From Gammaproteobacteria bacterium UBA2965 (lineage in GTDB: Bacteria > Pseudomonadota > Gammaproteobacteria > Pseudomonadales > Azotimanducaceae): a stretch of DNA of 43,104 nucleotides. Of the stretch, positions 8,613 through 16,519 are shown piece by piece (position 1 is the stretch's first letter; every line of letters starts with the position of its first letter). A model generated the notes under the pieces. The model was not told where the DNA came from and searched no databases. It worked only from the letters and a program-made list of their open reading frames with translations. The DNA lies in NCBI GenBank assembly GCA_002348385.1, contig DEBD01000018.1, positions 59,839-102,942 on the forward strand, in the 5' to 3' direction. The position numbers were made by a program, and so were the translations under genes.

Positions 8613-9149
8613 ATGAACAGACTGATCCTTCTCGACCGCGACGGCGTTATCAACTTCGACTCTTCGGAATACATCAAAGGACCTTCCGAATGGCGCCCGT
8701 TGCCCGGCGCGCTTTCCGCCATCGCCGCGCTACGCAACGCCGGGTACCTGGTTGGCCTTTGCAGCAATCAGGCGGGCGTGGCCCGCGGCAAGCTGACCGA
8801 CAGAGACCTGGACGCGGTGCACGCGAAGATGTGCCAGGCCCTGGCCGCCCACGGCGCGGGTCTGGATTTCGCCGCCTACTGCCGCCATCACCCTGATGAC
8901 AATTGCGGCTGCCGAAAACCCCGCCCGGGGATGCTCCTCGGCGCAATGAAGGCCTTGCGAGCGAAGCCCGAGCGCACCTGGTTCGTTGGCGATTCGATCA
9001 CCGACGTGCAGGCGGCGCTGGCGGCGGGCTGCCAACCTGTGCTGGTGCGCTCCCCGGACGGCAACTCGCTGGGGCAGGACGCGCCGGCCCTTGACGATGT
9101 AAGGGTCTTCGAAAACCTTGCCACCTTCACCCGCGCGCTGCTGGCATGA
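8613..9149 (+). CDS. gmhB: D-glycero-beta-D-manno-heptose 1,7-bisphosphate 7-phosphatase
   Basis: HAD-family phosphatase of ADP-heptose synthesis for the LPS inner core. The ATG at 8613 follows a G-rich ribosome binding site and gives 178 residues. Catalytic Asp8 and Asp10 lie in LLDRDGV, followed by SNQAGVARG at 51-59. The zinc site is Cys90, His92, Cys98 and Cys100, and the Mg2+ motif GDSITD lies at 126-131. The zinc loop between His92 and Cys98 is short. Its stop overlaps the plsC start (ATGA), so the two are translationally coupled. Confidence 0.95.
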   Translation: MNRLILLDRDGVINFDSSEYIKGPSEWRPLPGALSAIAALRNAGYLVGLCSNQAGVARGKLTDRDLDAVHAKMCQALAAHGAGLDFAAYCRHHPDDNCGCRKPRPGMLLGAMKALRAKPERTWFVGDSITDVQAALAAGCQPVLVRSPDGNSLGQDAPALDDVRVFENLATFTRALLA

Positions 9150-9868
9150 TTGCGACCCTGAGAGCCGCGCTCTTTTACGTCGGCTACACGCTCATCACCA
9201 TCGTGTGGGGCTCTCTGTCCATGCTGATCGCATGGCTTTTGCCTTACCGCGCTCGCTTCGCGTTCATCGTGGGTTGCTGGACCCGGGCCAGCCTATGGTG
9301 GTTCAAAATCGCCTGCGGTGTCCGCTGGGAGGTCTCGGGTGCAGAGCACATTCCCAACCGACCGTGCATCATCATGTGTCGCCACGAGAGTACGTGGGAG
9401 ACCTTGTTTCTACAGACACTGTTCGCACCGCAAGCAACGTTGATCAAACGCGAGCTTCTGTGGATCCCCTTCTTCGGCTGGGCCTACTGGCTGCTACAGC
9501 CCATTGCCATCGACCGGTCCAGGCCCCGCGCCGCGCTGCGCCAGCTCATCAAGGTGGGCACCGACCGGCTTGAAGAAGGGATCTGGGTTGCGCTGTTTCC
9601 GGAAGGCACCCGCATGGCACCCGGACAGGTTGGGACTTTTCAGCTCGGGGGCGCGGCGCTGGCCGCCGCTAGCGCCGCGCCGGTGCTGGTGGTAGCCCAC
9701 AACGCCGGCGACCACTGGCCGGCCCATAACTTTCGCAAGCGGCCCGGGCTGATCCGATTTCACATCGCCCCACCCCTGGAAACGGCAGGCAAATCCACCA
9801 AACAGATCAACAACGAAGCCGCACACATAATGGCCGAACTTATGGCGTCGCTTCGCCCCAACGCTTAG
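9146..9868 (+). CDS. plsC: 1-acyl-sn-glycerol-3-phosphate acyltransferase family protein
   Basis: Acylates lysophosphatidic acid to phosphatidic acid at the inner membrane. The 240-residue protein has an N-terminal hydrophobic segment (about 8-33), then motif I as His80-X4-Glu85 in RHESTWET, and motif III FPEGTR at 151-156. Most PlsC proteins have Asp at the second motif I position; Glu appears to mark a proteobacterial subgroup that is often next to gmhB and gyrB. It ends 23 nt before the convergent gyrB stop, with no visible terminator between them. Confidence 0.92.
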   Translation: MIATLRAALFYVGYTLITIVWGSLSMLIAWLLPYRARFAFIVGCWTRASLWWFKIACGVRWEVSGAEHIPNRPCIIMCRHESTWETLFLQTLFAPQATLIKRELLWIPFFGWAYWLLQPIAIDRSRPRAALRQLIKVGTDRLEEGIWVALFPEGTRMAPGQVGTFQLGGAALAAASAAPVLVVAHNAGDHWPAHNFRKRPGLIRFHIAPPLETAGKSTKQINNEAAHIMAELMASLRPNA

Positions 9869-9891
9869 GCGCCACAGGCGAACAATCCAAT

Positions 9892-12300
9892 CTAGACGTC
9901 CAGGTTCACCACTGAAAGGGCGTTGGTCTCGATGAACTGCCGGCGCGGCTCCACCTGATCTCCCATAAGGGTGGTAAACATCTGATCAGCGGCAATGGCA
10001 TCGTCCACCGTGACCTGCAGCATACGACGCACGTCAGGGTCCATCGTGGTCTGCCACAGCTGATCCGGATTCATCTCGCCCAGCCCCTTGTAGCGCTGGA
10101 TGTCCACCCCGCGCCGAGCTTCGCCGAGTACCCACTGCAGTGCCTGGCCGAAGGATTCTATTGGCTGTGACCGCTCGCCCCGCTCGACCCTGGCTCCCGG
10201 CTCGATGAGGTCGCGAAGCTGCTCGCCCATGGCGACCAGTCCGCGGTAGTCGGCACTCAAGAACAGGTTCTGGGATAGCAGCACCTCTTCGGTCATGCCG
10301 TTAATCAGCATGGATACCACCGGGCAGAAGATCTGATGCTCATCATCTTTGGTCAGGGTAACGCTCTGCACCGATGCGACGGTTTTATCCAGCGCTTGTG
10401 CCAGCAGCTCACACCAGGCCTGCATGTGGGTCTCGCTTTCCAGCATTTCATCGGTGACCGGCGGCAGATCGATCATGGGCTCGGTGATCGTCCGGGGGTA
10501 CACACGATTCAGCTTGCCCAGCCGCTTGAGCAGGCCCCTGTACTCGGTTGCCAGTTTTTCTACAACCTCGGCGTCCATGGGCGGCGCTTCCGCGTTGACG
10601 AAAACCTTGGCGCCTTCTAAAGCAAGCTGCAGAAAATAAGACTCCAGTTCGTCGTCGTCTTTTGCATACTGCTCCTGCTTGCCTTTCTTCACCTTATATA
10701 GCGGCGGTTGGGCGATGTAGATGTGGCCCCGCTCCACCAACTCCGGCATCTGACGAAAAAAGAACGTGAGCAGCAGCGTACGAATATGGGAACCATCCAC
10801 ATCCGCATCCGTCATGATAATGATGCGGTGATAGCGCAGCTTGTCCGGGTCGAACTCGTCCCGCCCAACCCCGCACCCCAGGGCCGTAACCATGGTGCCC
10901 ACCTCCTGGGAGGACAGCATCTTGTCAAAACGGGCCTTTTCAACGTTAAGTATCTTGCCTCTTAGGGGCAGAATGGCCTGTGTACGGCGATCACGGCCTT
11001 GCTTCGCAGACCCGCCAGCGGAATCACCCTCCACCAGATACAGCTCTGAAAGCGCCGGGTCCTTTTCCTGGCAATCCGCCAGCTTTCCGGGCAAACCAGC
11101 AACATCCAGGGCACCCTTGCGGCGGGTCATTTCACGGGCTTTGCGAGCCGCCTCGCGCGCGCGCGCGGCATCGATCATTTTGGTGACCACCGCTTTGGCG
11201 TCCTGGGGGTGTTCAGCCAGGTATTCAGCAAAAAACCTGCCCATCTCTTGCTCAACGGCGGTTTTCACCTCACTGGACACCAGCTTGTCCTTGGTCTGCG
11301 AGGAGAACTTCGGGTCCGGCACCTTGACGGACACCACCGCCGTCAGCCCCTCCCGGGCGTCATCGCCGGTGGTGGAGACCTGCACTTTTTTCAGCAAGCC
11401 CTCGCGCTCGATGTATCCATTAAGCCCGCGAGTCAGTGCGCCCCGAAAACCGGCCAGATGGGTTCCCCCGTCACCTTGGGGAATGTTGTTGGTGTAGGCG
11501 TACACCTGCTCCTGGAAGGAATCGTTCCACTGCATAGCGATTTCTACCCCCACGCCGTCATCACGCTGGGAGTTGAAGTGGCAAACGGCATTGAGCGGAC
11601 TTTTGTTCTGATTGAGAAACTCGACGAAGGCGCGCAGTCCGCCCTCGTAAAGAAACTGCTCCTGCTTGCCGCTACGCTTGTCCTGCAGGTTGATGCACAC
11701 GCCCGAGTTTAGGAACGCTAGCTCCCTGAGCCGCTTAGCCAGGACATCGTAATGGAACTCGATATTGCCAAACGTGCCAGCGCTAGGCTTGAAGTAGCAC
11801 TCGGTTCCCTGACCCTGTGTTTCGCCCACCTCTTTTAGAGGAGCGGCAGGCTCGCCGTTGTGATACGTCTGCTCATATACGCGGCCCTCGCGCCGCACCG
11901 TCAGGCGAAGCTCCTCAGAGAGCGCGTTGACCACCGAAACGCCCACCCCATGCAGGCCGCCAGATACTTTGTATGAGTTATCGTCAAACTTTCCGCCCGA
12001 GTGAAGCGTGGTCATGATCACCTCAGCCGCGGACACGCCCTCCTCTGGGTGAATGTCCACGGGGATGCCCCTACCGTTGTCGCGCACGGTGACCGCCTCT
12101 TCGGGGTGCACGACCACATCGACTACGTCGCAGTGGCCGGCTAACGCTTCATCAATGGCGTTGTCCACCAGCTCCTGCACCATATGGTGCAGCCCGGTGC
12201 CGTCTTCGGTATCGCCAATGTACATACCTGGTCGCTTGCGCACCGCATCCAGGCCCTTGAGGACCTTGATGCTGTTTGAGTCGTAGCTGTCGTCAGCCAT
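9892..12300 (-). CDS. gyrB: DNA gyrase subunit B
   Basis: ATPase and TOPRIM subunit of gyrase, which introduces negative supercoils. The ATG at 12300 gives 802 residues and the family start MADDSYDSNSIKVLKGLDAV. AGGAG lies just upstream, inside the end of recF. Features in order: GHKL ATPase (VDNAIDEA, DNGRGIP, GGLHGVG), transducer, TOPRIM with EGDSAGG at 424-430 and DADVDGSH, the long gammaproteobacterial insert, then the C-terminal GyrA-interacting part ending near QRYKGLGEMN. A 42-codon upstream extension overlaps recF and is rejected. recF overlaps the first 8 nt. Confidence 0.98.
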   Translation of the reverse strand: MADDSYDSNSIKVLKGLDAVRKRPGMYIGDTEDGTGLHHMVQELVDNAIDEALAGHCDVVDVVVHPEEAVTVRDNGRGIPVDIHPEEGVSAAEVIMTTLHSGGKFDDNSYKVSGGLHGVGVSVVNALSEELRLTVRREGRVYEQTYHNGEPAAPLKEVGETQGQGTECYFKPSAGTFGNIEFHYDVLAKRLRELAFLNSGVCINLQDKRSGKQEQFLYEGGLRAFVEFLNQNKSPLNAVCHFNSQRDDGVGVEIAMQWNDSFQEQVYAYTNNIPQGDGGTHLAGFRGALTRGLNGYIEREGLLKKVQVSTTGDDAREGLTAVVSVKVPDPKFSSQTKDKLVSSEVKTAVEQEMGRFFAEYLAEHPQDAKAVVTKMIDAARAREAARKAREMTRRKGALDVAGLPGKLADCQEKDPALSELYLVEGDSAGGSAKQGRDRRTQAILPLRGKILNVEKARFDKMLSSQEVGTMVTALGCGVGRDEFDPDKLRYHRIIIMTDADVDGSHIRTLLLTFFFRQMPELVERGHIYIAQPPLYKVKKGKQEQYAKDDDELESYFLQLALEGAKVFVNAEAPPMDAEVVEKLATEYRGLLKRLGKLNRVYPRTITEPMIDLPPVTDEMLESETHMQAWCELLAQALDKTVASVQSVTLTKDDEHQIFCPVVSMLINGMTEEVLLSQNLFLSADYRGLVAMGEQLRDLIEPGARVERGERSQPIESFGQALQWVLGEARRGVDIQRYKGLGEMNPDQLWQTTMDPDVRRMLQVTVDDAIAADQMFTTLMGDQVEPRRQFIETNALSVVNLDV

Positions 12301-13411
12301 CTGGGCTCCTATCAGCGTGTCCACGTTCCACGTGAAACACATTTGTGGTTTTGTCTGTGAAGTGGCCCACAATTCCCGCCGGCGGCTGGGTGGAGGATGC
12401 CAGTATTTGACAGTCCATCTCCTCAAGCAGCCGGAAAAACCGGGCGTTATGGTCTTCGTCTAGCTCTGCACCCACATCATCGATCAGAAATACGCTACCT
12501 CGCTTTTCCCGATCTGCCAGCAGCCTTGCCTGAGCAATCTTCAGTGCGCTTGCCACCGATTTGCCCTGCCCTCTGGAGAGCTCTGAGGTCGCCCTGGCTG
12601 CATGGGAACCGGACCCCACCCGAATCTCTATATCAGCTCGATGGGGCCCTGCCTGGGTCGATCCCAATTTTAACTCTCTGGGCCCCATATCACCCAACAC
12701 TTTGTGCAGGCTTTCCTCATCATTCCACCCCCTGCGATAACCGATCCGCACATCCAACTCAGGGCCCAGCGCCGCTAACGCAGCAACAAAGACCGGTTCC
12801 AGCTCTTCCAGATAGGCCAGGCGGAAATCCGTTACCTTTTCAGCTTCCGCCACCAGTTGTTGCGTCCAAGTAACCAACTGCGCAGGCGATTCAGCCCCTG
12901 AGGCCACACGCTTGAGCCCCGCATTTCGCTGCTGAAGCGCCCGCGCATAGCTTCTTAGCGTGCGCAAGTACTCAGGTTTCACGTGAAACGCCCCCCAATC
13001 CAGCCATTGCCGTCGCAGCTGGGGGCTACCAAACACCAGGTCCGCCACATCGGGCAGCAGCACCTGAAGAGGAATTCGCCGCGCAGCTTCCGAAATGCGC
13101 GGCTCCGGCTCCCCGTTCACCCGCAGGGAGGTCTTGCCCGCACTCTCCTTACTGATCGCCAGGGTTTCGAGCATGCCCGCCTCGTTGCACAGTACGCCCC
13201 GCACGGTGAGGGCATCCGCGCCGTGTTGAATCCATGTGCGCGAACGGCTGCTGCGGAAGGACCGGCCACGGGCTAGCACATGGGCCGCTTCTAATATCGC
13301 CGTCTTTCCCGCCCCATTGGGGCCCCAAAAGAAGTTGATACCACGAGAAAGCTCCACCGACTCGTGGGTCAGATTCCGAAAAAAGGAGATATCTAAGCGC
13401 TCGATGTACAC
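12293..13411 (-). CDS. recF: DNA replication and repair protein RecF
   Basis: SMC-like ATPase that helps load RecA at single-strand gaps with RecO and RecR. The 372-residue protein has Walker A GPNGAGKT at 30-37, the ABC signature LSRGQGKS in the C-terminal half, and Walker B FLIDDV followed by the D-loop. The start is GTG at 13411, 45 nt after dnaN, giving the family N-terminus MYIERLDISFFRN. Two parS-like palindromes lie inside it, at 12975-12990 and 12324-12339, each spanning a Phe-His-Val triplet. The gene ends 8 nt inside gyrB. Confidence 0.97.
   Translation of the reverse strand: MYIERLDISFFRNLTHESVELSRGINFFWGPNGAGKTAILEAAHVLARGRSFRSSRSRTWIQHGADALTVRGVLCNEAGMLETLAISKESAGKTSLRVNGEPEPRISEAARRIPLQVLLPDVADLVFGSPQLRRQWLDWGAFHVKPEYLRTLRSYARALQQRNAGLKRVASGAESPAQLVTWTQQLVAEAEKVTDFRLAYLEELEPVFVAALAALGPELDVRIGYRRGWNDEESLHKVLGDMGPRELKLGSTQAGPHRADIEIRVGSGSHAARATSELSRGQGKSVASALKIAQARLLADREKRGSVFLIDDVGAELDEDHNARFFRLLEEMDCQILASSTQPPAGIVGHFTDKTTNVFHVERGHADRSPDG
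12324..12339. promoter_or_regulatory. parS: parS-like ParB binding site, near the recF 3' end
   Basis: The plus strand reads CGTTCCACGTGAAACA. The widespread chromosomal parS consensus is TGTTTCACGTGAAACA, so 14 of 16 bases match, with the central CACGTG and the right arm intact. It lies in the last 20 codons of recF, about 24 nt before the gyrB start, and covers codons for Phe359-His360-Val361. A partition role is inferred from consensus similarity, closeness to oriC and the presence of parAB in the window. Confidence 0.75.
12975..12990. promoter_or_regulatory. parS: parS-like ParB binding site, inside recF
   Basis: The plus strand reads GGTTTCACGTGAAACG. The inner 14 bases form a perfect palindrome identical to the core of the chromosomal parS consensus TGTTTCACGTGAAACA; only the outermost base on each side differs. 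It covers codons for Phe142-His143-Val144 of RecF. It lies about 3 kb from the dnaA-rpmH gap and about 650 bp from the second copy at 12324. I found no similar palindrome elsewhere in the window. Confidence 0.85.
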
Positions 13412-13456
13412 CGACGCTACCTACACCTTGCGAACCCGCTTGAACCGCGCGGTGCG

Positions 13457-14560
13457 CTATAAGCGCATGGGCATGACGACGTAAACGGCGTCTTCGTTGC
13501 TGGGGGTGTCAATCAACGCACTGCTATTGGCATCGGAAACGCTCAGACGCACCTGGTCGCCATCCAGAGCGGCCAGCACATCCTGCAGGTAGCTCACATT
13601 GAAGCCGATCTCCATTGCCTCCCCCTCGTATTCAATGGGGACGACCTCCTCCGCCTCCTCCTGCTCGGGATTATTGGCCTGAATGGTCAGCTGCTCACCA
13701 TCGATAATGACCCGAACACCCCGGTATTTCTCGTTGGACAGGATCGAAGCCCGCGTGAACGCCTGCCGGAGGGTATCTCTGTCCCCGGTGACCGTGCGGT
13801 TGGCATCACGCGGGATCACCTTCTCATAATCAGGAAACTTGCCGTCCACCAGCTTGCTGGTGAGGGTATAAGCGCCCTGAGCGACTCGCAGGTGATTACT
13901 CCCTAGAGCCAGCACCACCTCTTCGTCCTCATCGTCAAGCAACCTGCCCAGCTCCACAACGCCCTTGCGGGGGACAATGGCCTGAACCCGGCTTGCGCCC
14001 GGGACCCCTTTGTCGATAGTGCACATGGCAAGGCGGTGACCATCCGTAGCCACGCTGCGCGTATGGGACGCAGTGATCTCTAACAGCATTCCGTTAAGAA
14101 AGTAGCGCACATCCTGCTGCGCCATGGAAAAGCCCACCTGTTCGAGCAATTGCCGCAGATCATCCGGCGCAATCCGCAGCTCAGTCTCCGCGGGCGCGCT
14201 GTCTACCTTGGGGAAATCGAGCGCCGGCAGGGTCGCCAACGTGAACCGGCTGCGCCCAGACCGAACGATCGCTCGGTCTCCTTCCACGGCCACCGATACG
14301 GTGGCGTCATCGGGCAGCGAACGCCAGATATCAGCTAGTTTGCGCGCGGGAATGGTAGCTTCGCCTTCCTGCTCCACCGCCACTTCGGTGGCTACCGCTA
14401 CCATTTCGACCTCCAGGTCCGTCCCCGCCAGGGAAAGAACGCCATTTCTGGCGCTTACCAGCAGATTGGCGAGTACCGGCAGCGTTTGGCGCCGCTCGAC
14501 CACCCCCGTCACCAGCTGCAGTGGCCGTAACAGCGCTTCTCGACTCGTGGTGAATTTCAT
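13457..14560 (-). CDS. dnaN: DNA polymerase III beta subunit (sliding clamp)
   Basis: Ring-shaped processivity clamp of the replicative polymerase. The 367-residue length and three repeated clamp domains of about 120 residues are standard. The N-terminus MKFTTSREALLRPLQ and the C-terminus ending VYVVMPMRL are typical; the latter is the surface that forms the protein-binding pocket. The ATG at 14560 follows dnaA by 45 nt. A tight GC-rich palindrome at 14566-14578 lies in that gap. It is the second gene of the dnaA-dnaN-recF-gyrB operon. Confidence 0.98.
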   Translation of the reverse strand: MKFTTSREALLRPLQLVTGVVERRQTLPVLANLLVSARNGVLSLAGTDLEVEMVAVATEVAVEQEGEATIPARKLADIWRSLPDDATVSVAVEGDRAIVRSGRSRFTLATLPALDFPKVDSAPAETELRIAPDDLRQLLEQVGFSMAQQDVRYFLNGMLLEITASHTRSVATDGHRLAMCTIDKGVPGASRVQAIVPRKGVVELGRLLDDEDEEVVLALGSNHLRVAQGAYTLTSKLVDGKFPDYEKVIPRDANRTVTGDRDTLRQAFTRASILSNEKYRGVRVIIDGEQLTIQANNPEQEEAEEVVPIEYEGEAMEIGFNVSYLQDVLAALDGDQVRLSVSDANSSALIDTPSNEDAVYVVMPMRL

Positions 14561-14605
14561 AGCCGGCCCTTTAAGGGCGCCCCTTCCAAACCATAAGGGC
14601 CGCCG

Positions 14606-15928
14606 TTAGCTCGAAAGCATTCGGTTGAGGTTCTTGTAATCCTCGGCCACATCCAGGTTTGCCTCCCTGAGCTCTATGATCTTGCGGCAGGCGTGCAGCA
14701 CCGTCGTGTGGTCGCGGCCGCCGAACGCCTCACCGATTTCGGGCAGCGAGTGGTTCGTTAGTTCCTTGGCCAGATACATCGCCATTTGCCGTGGGCGTGC
14801 GATGGTGCGATTACGTCGTTTGGAAAGAATATCCGAAATTTTGATGCTGTAATACTCAGCCACAGTGCGCTGGATGTTATCGATACTCACCTGGCGATCC
14901 TGAATGGCGAGTACGTCTCGCAGCGCGCGTTTCACCTGTTCGATGGTGATGCGGCTACCGATGAATCTTGCATTGGCGATCACGCGCCGCAGCGCCCCCT
15001 CCAACTCTCGTACGTTCGACCGGATGCGTTCGCCAATGAAAAACGCCACCGCCGGATCGAGTTCCACGCGCTCAGCTTCGGCCTTCTTCATCAGGATGGC
15101 GACCCGCGTTTCCAGTTCCGGGGGCTCCACTGCAACCGTCAGCCCCCAGACGAATCTGGATTTCAGCCGCTCCTCCAAGCCGTCGATCTCGCGAGGATAA
15201 CGATCGCAAGTGAGCACCATCTGATGCCCACGTTCCAACAGACCATTGAAGACATGGAAAAACTCTTCCTGGGAGCGCAGCTTCTTGGCGAAAAACTGAA
15301 TGTCGTCGATCAGCAGAGCATCAACGGACCGATAAAACTGGATGAACTCCTGCATGGTGCCTTGCTGCAAGGCCTTCACCATGTCCTGCACGAAACGCTG
15401 GCTGTGCAGATAGATCACCTTAGCTTGAGGGTTGTTCATCCGCACGTAGTTGCCCACCGCCTGCATCAGGTGCGTCTTGCCTAGCCCGACCCCTCCATAC
15501 AGCAGCAGCGGGTTGTAGGATTTGCCCGCGTTCTCAGCCGCTTGCAGCGCGGCCGCCTTGGCAAGCTCGTTGGACTTACCTTCCACGAAGGTGTCGAAGG
15601 TGAATTCGTTGTTGAGCTGGTGCAGCGCAGCCGGGTGGCCCGAAGAGCCGTCGGCGCGCAGTGGCTGCCGCTCCAGTTCTTCTGCTTGACCAATTTCCAG
15701 AGCGACTTCAACAGGATTCGCCGGGTCGCCAAGTTGATCCAGCAGCTCGCTGATGCGCTCCAGATACGCTACCTGCACCTGGTTTTTTACATAGCGATTG
15801 GGTGCCAGCAATCGCAGCGCCTCTTCATCCTGGCGTGCCTGCAGCGGCCTTATCCACGTGTTGAATTGTTGCGACGAGAGTTCGTCCTGTAACCGACCAA
15901 GGCACTTGTGCCAAACCGATAGTCCCAC
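14606..15928 (-). CDS. dnaA: Chromosomal replication initiator protein DnaA
   Basis: Binds DnaA boxes and melts oriC to start replication. All four domains are visible in 440 residues: domain I (1-80, WHKCLGRLQDEL), a short linker, AAA+ domain III with Walker A GGVGLGKT at 145-152 and Walker B LLIDDI at 205-210, and DNA-binding domain IV with the signature GRDHTTVLHACRKI near 404-417. The start is GTG at 15928, aligning with the usual M-x-L-S-x-W beginning, with a G-rich Shine-Dalgarno about 8 nt upstream. An almost perfect DnaA box lies in codons 24-27. Confidence 0.98.
   Translation of the reverse strand: MGLSVWHKCLGRLQDELSSQQFNTWIRPLQARQDEEALRLLAPNRYVKNQVQVAYLERISELLDQLGDPANPVEVALEIGQAEELERQPLRADGSSGHPAALHQLNNEFTFDTFVEGKSNELAKAAALQAAENAGKSYNPLLLYGGVGLGKTHLMQAVGNYVRMNNPQAKVIYLHSQRFVQDMVKALQQGTMQEFIQFYRSVDALLIDDIQFFAKKLRSQEEFFHVFNGLLERGHQMVLTCDRYPREIDGLEERLKSRFVWGLTVAVEPPELETRVAILMKKAEAERVELDPAVAFFIGERIRSNVRELEGALRRVIANARFIGSRITIEQVKRALRDVLAIQDRQVSIDNIQRTVAEYYSIKISDILSKRRNRTIARPRQMAMYLAKELTNHSLPEIGEAFGGRDHTTVLHACRKIIELREANLDVAEDYKNLNRMLSS
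15850..15858 (+). promoter_or_regulatory. Near-consensus DnaA box within the 5' end of dnaA
   Basis: TTATCCACG matches the consensus TTATCCACA in 8 of 9 bases. It falls inside dnaA, in codons for the conserved Trp-Ile-Arg-Pro region, so it may simply reflect coding. If bound, it would extend the origin cluster or contribute to dnaA autoregulation. Confidence 0.35.
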
Positions 15929-16057
15929 CTGTCAGCCCCCGAATTCTCGTGCTCTTATTCGTGTTGCTATGCAGCGAACTTCCGCAAATGCTTGCAGCAC
16001 AGTGAGACAATCGAGCCGAGAATTTGTCGTTCTTGGTTGTGCGTTTTCGCCGCATTC

Positions 16058-16083
16058 TAGCCAGGATTCTTGACGCCTGGCTA
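16058..16083. repeat. Inverted repeat upstream of dnaA
   Basis: Perfect 8-bp arms TAGCCAGG (16058-16065) and CCTGGCTA (16076-16083) are separated by 10 nt. The left arm touches a minus-strand TAGAAT (plus-strand 16054-16059) that could be a -10 element for dnaA, although no good -35 accompanies it. The repeat could be an operator or an origin element; its function is unknown. Confidence 0.4.
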
Positions 16084-16117
16084 CGCGCTGCGATGGAAAA
16101 ACCTGCGTGGATTTTGG

Positions 16118-16137
16118 ATCAACTGAAATATCAACTG
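16118..16137 (+). repeat. Direct repeat in the candidate origin
   Basis: ATCAACTG occurs at 16118-16125 and again at 16130-16137, a 12-nt period close to one helical turn. Read on the minus strand, each copy contains TTGAT, resembling a -35 element facing dnaA. It could be a paired protein-binding site or chance. Confidence 0.35.
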
Positions 16138-16208
16138 GTTACGCGCCGAATTTTTTTTTGCGCGCTCCGCCATCGGGCAGCGCCATGTGCGCAATTGTTT
16201 GAAGAACC

Positions 16209-16217
16209 TGTGGATAA
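16209..16217 (-). promoter_or_regulatory. Perfect DnaA box
   Basis: TGTGGATAA on the plus strand is the exact reverse complement of the consensus TTATCCACA. It lies in the middle of the dnaA-rpmH gap and is the strongest single sequence argument for the origin being here. Confidence 0.8.
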
Positions 16218-16287
16218 AATCACCAACCCGATCCGACACGGATTCAATCCCCAACATTCCTCGATCTCTCCCGCGACTACGCACCCG

Positions 16288-16296
16288 TTTTCCACA
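16288..16296 (+). promoter_or_regulatory. Near-consensus DnaA box
   Basis: TTTTCCACA differs from TTATCCACA at one position. It lies 71 nt to the right of the perfect box and in the opposite orientation, on the side of the AT-rich block. Confidence 0.5.
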
Positions 16297-16411
16297 TGTA
16301 ACGCGGCACCAAATAGTCAATTGCACCAGCAGGTTAACCCACCAATCAACAGCTTTGCGCGCCTCAACAAACAACAACCATAATTTCTTTTAAACTAACT
16401 ATTATTGTCCG

Positions 16412-16440
16412 TTGACACCCTCTGTGGGCGTTCTTAGAAT
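16412..16440 (+). promoter_or_regulatory. Sigma70 promoter of rpmH
   Basis: A perfect -35 TTGACA (16412-16417) is separated by exactly 17 nt from a good -10 TAGAAT (16435-16440). Transcription would start near 16447, leaving a leader of about 70 nt before the rpmH ATG at 16520. The strength fits a ribosomal protein promoter driving the rpmH-rnpA-yidD-yidC run. Confidence 0.85.
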
Positions 16441-16519
16441 CGCGCTCCCTTCTCTTCGTGCGCTGCACCTGGGAATAATCGACCAGACAACACAGTTCTG
16501 AAGAGCCTGGAGAGAATTG

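Larger units (their letters stand above)
15929..16519. other. oriC: Candidate replication origin (oriC), dnaA-rpmH intergenic region
   Basis: This 591-nt gap is the only long non-coding stretch in the window and separates oppositely transcribed dnaA and rpmH, the place where pseudomonad-type origins lie. It contains one perfect DnaA box (16209-16217), one box with a single mismatch (16288-16296), a T9 run (16151-16159), an 8-bp inverted repeat (16058-16083), an 8-bp direct repeat (16118-16137), and an AT-rich block at about 16365-16410 that could be the unwinding element. The rpmH promoter occupies its right end. DnaA boxes are fewer than in E. coli, so weaker boxes are probably used too. Confidence 0.8.

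Noticed and set aside
8552..8767. N-terminal extension of tag by 72 codons
   Set aside because: It overlaps gmhB on the opposite strand, and the Tag family starts a few residues before the first zinc cysteine, at ATG 8551.
12301..12426. N-terminal extension of gyrB by 42 codons
   Set aside because: It overlaps recF, lacks family similarity, and ATG 12300 has a good AGGAG and the conserved GyrB start.
14566..14578. Palindrome in the dnaA-dnaN gap
   Set aside because: Arms of 6 bp around a single base leave no loop for a hairpin; with no T-tract it is not a terminator, and no regulator is suggested.
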